64,000 bases of DNA from Acanthosepion esculentum (taxonomy: Eukaryota; Mollusca; Cephalopoda; Sepiida; Sepiidae). Shown in pieces: positions 54,651 through 64,000 of the stretch. Under the pieces are notes generated by a model, which did no database searches, was not told the DNA's origin, and was given only the letters and a program-made list of their open reading frames with translations. How positions within the stretch are numbered: position 1 is the stretch's first letter; each line of letters starts with the position of its first letter. The stretch is taken from NCBI GenBank assembly GCA_964036315.1, contig OZ038509.1:24286884-24350883 (forward strand), read 5' to 3'. The position numbers and the translations under genes are program-made.

Positions 54651-55936
54651 AAAGATTAACCCATTAATGATCTGCTGCCGATTCTAATGTTCAACAGGAT
54701 GGGAATTAAATTTGCAATAAAATTTATTTTATCAGCTTTATTAAATAGACTAGCAAGGATACTTAGCATTGGACGGACCGAATCCATTTCTATGCATTCA
54801 GGTCTTTTAGAGAATTATGCCTGTCGTAAAATGGTATTAATGAAATTATCCCTTTTAGTTTGATTAGTTTAACCATTTTGGTAATGGTCTTTTACATGGA
54901 CGGCAAATTGTCATATTATGAATTATAAGTTTGATTTAAAAAAAAAACTTTAAATATCAACATTGCTTATTTCCCATTGTTCTCAACTATGATCTAAATG
55001 CTAAGATCGTTATCACTTTTAAATTTTATTTAAAAAGTTATTTGAATAACGGAATTGAATTATAAAAGCCGCATACAAAACACATACAAAAATCGCTTCT
55101 TGGTGAAGCTTAAAACTGACCAGATTAGAAATAAATAGTAAATCAGTTATTTTATAAAATTTGATTTTGAAAACTCTATATACAAATTCGTTATTAGGAA
55201 GCGAGGAACGCTGAGTTGGGAACGATATAAGACACATGCTGGCTAATGTAAATGATAAAGCCGACATTTATTTAATGTCATAGTTTTATGGAATAATTGA
55301 AAACACCCACAAGCAAGCTATTAATTAGTATCGGACTTATTGAATTTTCCAATCTTTCAAATACACCTTGACTGACAGACAAAATAAAATAGTTTTATTT
55401 TAGAAATGAGTATATTTATATGTGGCTCAAGGCCGAAAGAATTGTGGGGTGGACTGATCAACATTGTTCCTCTGACTCCCAGCTTATCCGAATCACGACC
55501 TCCCCCCGCATTCACTATAACAAATGACACAATCCCCACAAGAACTCACCCTTCGCCATTCAATCTGAATCTGTACCAAAATGACGCAGTCTTGCACGGG
55601 ATCGAATAATGTACACATGAGTATAAAATTCTCGGAATATGTAGAAATATGTTTTTTTCTTTACAAAAATATATAAAAAATTATGATGATATAAAAGTGG
55701 AGGGTGTGAACCCATTAAATCTCCAAACATAAACTAAACATTTAAAGAAATTAACTCTGTGTTCGTGAAGAACCAACCAAACCACAAAAATGAGAATTGT
55801 CGCTGTATTCTGCCGATAGAACCAAGAAGCAGACAAAGTAAAATATTTTGTGGCACTTATAAGAAAAAATAAATAGCCATAGAGCAGTTTTATAATCTAT
55901 GATCTTTACTCAGTAATTTCTTTTCATTCAAAATCG
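54651..55936. other. Non-coding DNA, nothing recognised
   Basis: Frames up to about 80 codons without recognisable domains. Confidence 0.45.
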
Positions 55937-55998
<62 letters not shown>

Positions 55999-56153
55999 AG
56001 TGTGTGTGTGTATATATATATATGTGTGTGTGTGTATGTGTATATATATGTGTGTGTATGTGTATATATACATGTGTGTATATATATATGTGTGTGTATA
56101 TGTATATATATATGTGTGTGTGTGTATATATATATATATATGTGTGTGTGTGT
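55937..56153. repeat. Compound (TA)n/(TG)n microsatellite
   Basis: About 215 bp of alternating TATA and TGTG blocks. The reading frames over it, rich in Tyr/Ile/His/Thr or Cys/Val, are artefacts. Confidence 0.97.
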
Positions 56154-56233
56154 TTCATTAAAAGCGACTGACAAGGTCTTGCTGTTAAGGATTTTATTTC
56201 TCTTGTGTTCTTATCTATTCAGGACGTCAATTA

Positions 56234-56602
56234 TGTAGAAATTGTCCAAATATTTTGTATGTCCGAGTGCTTTTGGTTATACCATTATCAAGGATGATTT
56301 TATTTCGACTTTAACTGAATGTCATTTTTGTTTTCAGCTAAAATAGTCAGTCATTTTTAATGAAACTTGTATAAAAGAGGGATTGCTGCCGAAATACACA
56401 ATTATTAAATTACATGATTCGGCTGCCAACAAGGAAAGCAACGCTACAACACCCAGAAAAAAACATTGTTAGCCAAAACTATATATCTGATAAGTAAATA
56501 ATATTTTATTTTAGCTGCAAACAAAAACGACATTCAGTTGAAAGTAAAAATAAAATGAAAATAACGCACTTAGGCATACAAAACATTTGGACAATTTCTA
56601 CA
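56234..56602. mobile_element. Mariner-type MITE, 369 bp, with TA target duplication
   Basis: Inverted repeats of about 110 bp: the left end TGTAGAAATTGTCCAAATAT faces the right end ATTTGGACAATTTCTACA. Inside, CTGAATGTC and AGCTAAAATA face their complements. TA lies on both sides (56232-56233 and 56603-56604), the target of Tc1/mariner transposases. No ORF is present. The long arms make it a strong foldback structure. It ends 29 bp before the first base of the H3 palindrome visible in this window. Confidence 0.8.
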
Positions 56603-56757
56603 TAATATATAAAGAAACAATATGTATTTAATATAAATTTCTAAAAAAGTGAAACCCTTTAAAAAAATAAACTGGGTACAAAATTTCGATAGCATTACTC
56701 AATCGACAGTTATAAATTTTGGAAGAAAAGTGGCTTGCAGACGACCAGTGAAATTAA

Positions 56758-57372
<615 letters not shown>

Positions 57373-58055
57373 AATCTATTCACAGGGACATTAACCGAAA
57401 ATCTTACGGACATTTATTCATTCGTTAAATTTTACTCTTGCTGGACTATTTAAGTCTGTCTTCACTGGCTAGACGACAGAGAGATTCATTTACATTTTTT
57501 ATCGGATGAAATAGAATATTCTGAATCTCGCTTACAAGATTTCGGCAGTTGGATCGGTTAGAAAACTCTTTAATTGTATGGTCCATGCTATTTTAAAGAA
57601 ATGATTCTCGATAGCAAATATTTTTTTACTTTTTTTACGCGATCTGATTTGAACTTTTCTATCATTTGTTCGGCCTCCTCCCTTTTTTAATCATTTTTTT
57701 TTCTCACCGCAGCTGAAAATGTAATCGAAGTGGACTTCTTGATTCTATCTTCGCCACCCCACCCCCATAACCCTTAATATTTTTACCTTTCTATTTTATC
57801 ATTATTCGATTAACTTTACCGACATAATCGAATCTTTCACAAACTCCATGTCGCCTGACTTATACAGACTCCCAAATAACTATCGGATTTCAATAAAATC
57901 TGCTTCCCTTGGATTTTCTCCAAGAATTCTTAGTAATTTTTTCTCGATTTACTGCTGTATCAAATAAAACTCTTTTCTTAAAACAAATTAAATTTGATGT
58001 CTTAATATTCTCAATGAATCGTTAACTGGAAAATGGGCTAAAAACGCCTAACTTA
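57373..58055 (+). other. H3 3' flank, left; polyadenylation signal at 57892
   Basis: No GGYYCTTTTCAGRRCC-type stem-loop and no purine-rich downstream element are visible. AATAAA occurs at 57892-57897 and again at about 57965-57970. The stretch looks identical to the mirror flank. Confidence 0.55.
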
Positions 58056-59520
58056 TAACGAACCCCCCCCCCCAAAAAAAAACCTACGGAACCACATCTA
58101 AATCTCTCCCCCCCATTATATACGTTTAAATTCAGTCACTCTCTCGTAAATTTCGGCAACTGTATCAAATCTAGAATTCTTAAAACGTGCCATATTTGAT
58201 ATTTTCAGGAGCAATTCCCATCGAAGGCAAATGTACGTAATTAATCGCCACTCGTTCTTGCTCTAACAATTTTTTTCAAAATCTTTATTTTGAAGACCTC
58301 CCCCACTTACAACAATCGTAAATGCTTACCTTTCTATTTTTATTCTATTAACTTTACCAAAATAATCGAATCGGCCACGAATTGCCTTGTGCAGACTCTC
58401 AAACAACTATCGGATTTCAATAAAGTCTGCTTTCCTTTTATTCTTTCTCCAAGAATTCCTATAATGAAATGAAACTGACCCCCACCGTCTTTTCTTCTTA
58501 ACCAGAAGAACTTCGATGTGTCTTTAAATTCCTCTTAAATCTTTAACTAGAAAGAATGGTAACCATGTATATCTAGAAACATTATTTTTCGTATCTTTAT
58601 AAGCCATGAAACCCTGAAGTACTTCTCTTCACTTCAAAATTCTTTATTAAATTAGATCATCTATGTTTAAACTATTCACTGGCAAAGACCAAATTCACGT
58701 CGGGAGGATCATTCTTGACTTGCTAGAATTTGTAATTGACAAATGTTAACGAAATTACCCGGAATATCTTTTCATAATACTTCAAAAAATCTTTGTTCAT
58801 AGCTATTCCAGGAAGTGCTGCTAGCTTGATTGAGTTCAGTAAAACCATGTATCTGAAAGTGAGAATTCATATCGTAATTTCTGATTACGCTTATTCATTT
58901 CCCAATAATCCAGCCATATTAATTTCCTAACAGAATGGCAACTTAACGTTTGCGCCTTCACAATGTTAGGCAATCAAAAAGTGCATTGAATTTAGAACGA
59001 CGCGTTGCAACTACAAACTAGAACACAATTTGACTAGCAATTTTACGAAGCTGCAACAGGAACTTGCCGTTTTTATTAAACAGCATATTTTTGTCTACGG
59101 GCCAAAAATATTCGAGAAGTCGTAGATGTTTTTCCTGCAGGATTCGAACCTGCTTCCCAATTTAATACTTAAGATTATATCACTTCAGAAGGTTCGTTTC
59201 TGACTGAAAATATTTAACGAACCGCCCCCTCCTCGAATGGCTTTTCACGAATATAGTGTTTTCTCTCTATCATTTCATGTTGACCTTAAATTTAATGTTC
59301 ACCCAGTTGTTATAGGAGATATTGAGGATGGCATTGGTTGACTCGAATTCAGTCCCCGCTGTCACTGATAAACAAGCAATTAATATTAGTTTCATGTCCG
59401 GTTTCTGCCAAAACTCTTAAAATTAAACTGAAAATTCTGCCTAGATTTTTTTTCTGCCTAGAACGGAACGAAACAAAACAAGTTAGGAGTTGCAAGAAGT
59501 TTCCGGTTTTTATTCACTCA

Positions 59521-59553
<33 letters not shown>
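59521..59553. repeat. (TA)n microsatellite within the left arm
   Basis: About 16 TA units; the right arm has a shorter run at about 61013-61028. Confidence 0.95.
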
Positions 59554-59560
<7 letters not shown>

Positions 59561-59869
59561 ATGTGGCACATATAAATTAAGTAAATCAATTTCTAAAGTC
59601 ATTCTTAGCATCGTTTGATAATGAAACGGGACTTTGTATTTTAAGTGTCACTTTTGAAACCTGGTAATCCCGGTGTTGCGATGATTATATAATTTTAAAA
59701 AAATCAATTATTATAATATGCTCTACAGTTGTATCGAGCACTGTTTTTTTAAAAATAAATGCTAAGAACTCTGAATTATAAATCGCCTTCTTCTTTCATA
59801 TTATTTTAATATATATATATATAGATGTATGTATATAAATATATCTATGTACATTTACGTATTGGTCAA

Positions 59870-60195
59870 TTCACTACCACCTCAAGACACTTGATGTAAG
59901 CCTCCGTGTTGATTCTGAGGCCCTCACAAACGTATTCGGCAGTTCTTTTCTTATCAGATTGAGTTTTCTTAGCTGCAGCACCCTCGTAATCAGCCTTAGA
60001 CTCATCCAACTCTTAATGAATCGTCTTCAATGTTCTTATATTGACACCCAAAACAATCCGAAATATTGGAGCCTCCGGCGTAAATGCTCAGCAATACAGA
60101 ATGTTTCAACATTTCTGGCGAAGTCAATTGCGTCATGGAGCTCTTTATCTCGCAGACTCTGCCTAACTGACCCTACTATACTGTGCAGTCGATAA
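59870..60195 (-). pseudogene. Unidentified coding-like relic across the palindrome spacer
   Basis: The minus strand reads RQSLRDKELHDAIDFARNVE, TFCIAEHLRRRLQYFGLFW. After a frameshift it reads NIEDDSLRELDESKADYEGA, AAKKTQSDKKRTAEYVCEGL and RINTEAYIKCLEVVVN, then a stop. The composition is that of a charged helical protein, unlike the surrounding AT-rich DNA. The last part is also present, with a nonsense codon (AYI, stop), at 60616-60700 (+ strand) in the other arm. I do not recognise the family. It may be a processed pseudogene or the end of an unknown transposon protein. Confidence 0.35.
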
Positions 60196-60611
60196 AAACA
60201 AACAACGCGCATGCGTGAAATTAAAAATATAAAATGGCAACAATTTACCGATGGCAACGTGTATGTAAGGATCAGAATATAGTTTTATGGTATGCCATAT
60301 TAATGGGTTAAAGAGCTCATTATCAGACAGGAAGCGCGTGTAAATAGAAAAGTGAACATTAAGGTGAACACACATCGGCGACAGATTCTTTCATGCTTGA
60401 ATGTTATCTTCAGGCCATCGAGAATCTTTCTGCTTGAACGCAATTTCCATGAGCTGAAGATTGTGTTCAGATATAAACCAGACTTTTTCCACGCGGTGTC
60501 CACTTAGTGCCTTGATAAAGTCCATCAGATGGCAAAACGCGTCGGTAAAGAATTGTTGCTATTTTATATTTTTTAAAAAGTGTAATTTTTATATTTTTAA
60601 TTTCACTAAAA
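59968..60611. other. Central spacer of the H3 palindrome (644 bp)
   Basis: Sequence not mirrored on the other side. Its left third holds most of the relic described above. The rest shows no clear feature apart from an ACGCGCATGCGTG palindrome at about 60206-60218. Confidence 0.7.
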
Positions 60612-63260
60612 AAAACTCACTCTGATAAGAAAAGAACTGCCGAATACGTTTGTGAGGGCCTCAGAATCAACACGGCGGCTTACATCTAGTGTCTTGAGGA
60701 GGTAGTGAATTTTCCAATACGTATATGTACATAGATATATTTATATACATACATCTATATATATATTAAAATAATATGAAAGAAGAAGGCGATTTATAAT
60801 TCAGAGTTCTTAGCATTTATTTTAAAAAAAACAGTGCTCGATACAACTGTAGAGCATATTATAATAATTGATTTTTTTAAAATTATATAATCATCGCAAC
60901 ACCGGAATTATCAGATTTCAAAAGTGACACTTAAAATACAAAGTCCCGTTTCATTATCAAACGATGCAAAGAATGACTTTATAAATTGATTTACTTAATT
61001 TATATGTGCCACATATATATATATATATAAATAAAAATTGAGTGAATAAAAACCGGAAACTTCTTGCAACTCCTAACTTGTTTTGTTTCGTTCAGCAGTT
61101 CGGGCTAAATTCAAAGTTTTCGTTCGTCTAAGATTATGAAGCGAAAATGTTAATTTGTCATTCATTTAAGAATTTTTTATTGTGGCTAGATTACTGGGAG
61201 AAAAAATCTAGGCAGAATTTTCAGTTTAATTTTAAGAGTTTTGGCAGAAACCGGACTTAGGTCATGAAACTAATATTAATTGCTTGTTTATCAGTGACAG
61301 CGGGGGCTGAATTCGAGTCAACCAATGCCATCCTCAATATCTCCTATAACAACTGGGTGAACATTAAATTTAAGGTCAACATGAAATGATAGAGAGAAAA
61401 CACTATATTCGTGAAAAGCCATTCGAGGAGGGGGAGGTTCGTTAAATATTTTCAGTCAGAAACGAACCTTCTGAAGTGATATAATCTTAAGTATTAAATT
61501 GGGAAGCAGGTTCGAATCCTGCAGGAAAAACATCTACGACTTCTCGAATATTTTTGGCCCGTAGACAAAAATATGCTGTTTAATAAAAACGGCAAGTTCC
61601 TGATGCAGCTTCGTAAAACGTAGTTGCTAGTCAAATTGTGTTCTAGTTTGTAGTTGCAACGCGTCGTTCTAAATTTAATGCACTTTTTGATCGCCTAACA
61701 TTGTGAAGGCGCAAACGTTAAGTTGCCATTCTGTTAGGAAATTAATATGGCTGGATTATTGGGAAATGAATAAGCGTAATCAGAAATTACGATATGAATT
61801 CTCACTTTCAGATACATGGTTTTACTGAACTCAATCAAGCTAGCAGCACTTCCTGGAATAGCTATGAACATAAAGATTTTTTGAAGTATTATGAAAAGAT
61901 ATTCCGGGTAATTTCGTTAACATTTGTCAATTACAAATTCTAGTAAGTCAAGAATTAACCTCCTGACGCGAAATTGGTCTTTGCCAGTGAATAGTTTAAA
62001 CATAGATGATCTAATTTAATAAAGAATTTTGAAATGAAGAGAAGTACTTCGGGGTTTCATGGCTTATAGAGATACGAAAATTAAGCTTTCTAGATATACA
62101 TGGTTATCAATCTTTCCAGTTAAAGATTTAAGAGGAATGTAAAGACATCGAAATTCTTCTGGTTACGGAGAAAAGAGGGTGGGGGTCAGTTTCATTTCAT
62201 TATAGGAATTCTTGGAGAATTAATAAAAGGAAAGCAGACTTTATTGAAATCCGATAGTTATTTGAGAGTCTGCACAAGGGAGTTCGTGGCCGATTCAATT
62301 ATTTTGGTAAAGTTAATGGAATAAAGATAGAAAGGTAAGCATTTACGATTGTTGTAAGTGGGGGGGGGGGGTCTTCAAAATAATTAAAGACTTTTAAAAA
62401 AATTGTTAGAGCAAGAACGAGTGGCGATTTGCCTTCGATTGGAATTGCTCTTGAAAATATCAAATATGGCACGTTTTAGGAATTCTAGCTTTGATACAGT
62501 TGCCGAAATTTACGAGAGAGTGACTAAATTTAAACGTATATAATTGGGAGAGAGATTTAGATGTGGTGGTTTCGTTATAAGTTAGGCGTTTTTAGCCCAT
62601 TTTCCAGTTAACGATTCATTGAGAATATTAAGACATCAAATTTAATTTGTTTTAAGAAAAGAGTTTTATTTGATACAGCAGTAAATCGAGAAAAAATTAC
62701 TAAGAATTCTTGGAGAAAATCCAAGGGAAGCAGATTTTATTGAAATCCGATAGTTATTTGGGAGTCTGTATAAGTCAGGCGACATGGAGTTTGTGAAAGA
62801 TTCGATTATGTCGGTAAAGTTAATCGAATAATGATAAAATAGAAAGGTAAAAATATTAAGGGTTATGGGGGTGGGGTGGCGAAGATAGAATCAAGAAGTC
62901 CACTTCGATTACATTTTCAGCTGCGGTGAGAAAAAAAAATGATTAAAAAAGGGAGGAGGCCGAACAAATGATAGAAAAGTTCAAATCAGATCGCGTAAAA
63001 AAAGTAAAAAAATATTTGCTATCGAGAATCATTTCTTTAAAATAGCATGGACCATACAATTAAAGAGTTTTCTAACCGATCCAACTGCCGAAATCTTGTA
63101 AGCGAGATTCAGAATATTCTATTTCATCCGATAAAAAATGTAAATGAATCTCTCTGTCGTCTAGCCAGTGAAGACAGACTTAAATAGTCCAGCAAGAGTA
63201 AAATTTAACGAATGAATAAATGTCCGTAAGATTTTCGGTTAATGTCCCTGTGAATAGATT

Positions 63261-63875
<615 letters not shown>

Positions 63876-64000
63876 TTAATTTCACTGGTCGTCTGCAAGC
63901 CACTTTTCTTCCAAAATTTATAACTGTCGATTGAGTAATGCTATCGAAATTTTGTACCCAGTTTATTTTTTTAAAGGGTTTCACTTTTTTAGAAATTTAT

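Noticed and set aside
59130..59180. tRNA-like T arm (GCAGGTTCGAATCCTGC on the minus strand), mirrored near 61495-61535
   Set aside because: The T arm is good, but I cannot fold acceptor, D and anticodon arms around it; likely chance or a very decayed tRNA relic.

Overview
This is eukaryotic, AT-rich, repeat-dense DNA with very little intact coding sequence. The mix of retroelements (RTE and other LINEs, Penelope-like elements with a GIY-YIG domain, hAT and Tc1/mariner relics, tRNA-derived SINEs), the long microsatellites and the intronless histone genes fit a lophotrochozoan, most likely a mollusc and plausibly a cephalopod. That placement is inference from repeat character; no gene here is diagnostic of species.

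Layout. Positions 1-14.2 kb are mostly unassigned non-coding DNA with Penelope-like (PLE) tail arrays (0.8-1.4 kb), a decayed PLE ORF (7.1-8.4 kb) and a 2.5-kb block of purine minisatellite and GATA/GACA repeats. Positions 14-24.8 kb hold an RTE LINE relic, a LINE split by a solo LTR, a hAT-like element with terminal inverted repeats, a near-perfect 100-bp palindrome and a three-element mosaic (GIY-YIG / hAT dimerisation domain / LINE). Positions 24.8-37 kb carry dispersed repeats with internal minisatellites, several 5'-truncated LINEs, a structured SINE-like family and a second solo LTR. Positions 37-53 kb are a graveyard of LINE ends. Two neighbouring LINE relics there have internal tandem expansions, one of them a frame-preserving 10-copy array of a 34/35-codon unit. 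Positions 53-56.6 kb hold a truncated mariner transposase, an AT satellite and a mariner-type MITE.

The only intact genes are two identical, intronless histone H3 genes (H3.2-type protein) at 56.96 kb (+) and 63.26 kb (-). They face each other inside a giant inverted repeat with arms of at least 3.3 kb around a 0.64-kb spacer; the outer end runs past the window edge. By eye the arms look identical around the genes and become visibly diverged further in, which suggests recent gene conversion or a recent rearrangement. The expected histone 3' stem-loop is not seen, while polyadenylation signals are.

Two themes run through the window. First, retroelement ends repeatedly carry internal tandem duplications, across at least five families. 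Second, there are many inverted or direct duplications: PLE tails, a twin-priming-like inverted duplication shared between 2.2 kb and 36.8 kb, long direct repeats around TE fragments, and the H3 palindrome. LINE-A, -B, -C and -E are labels used here for recurring families, not database names. All similarity statements come from reading the sequence and from knowledge of the families; no database search was run.
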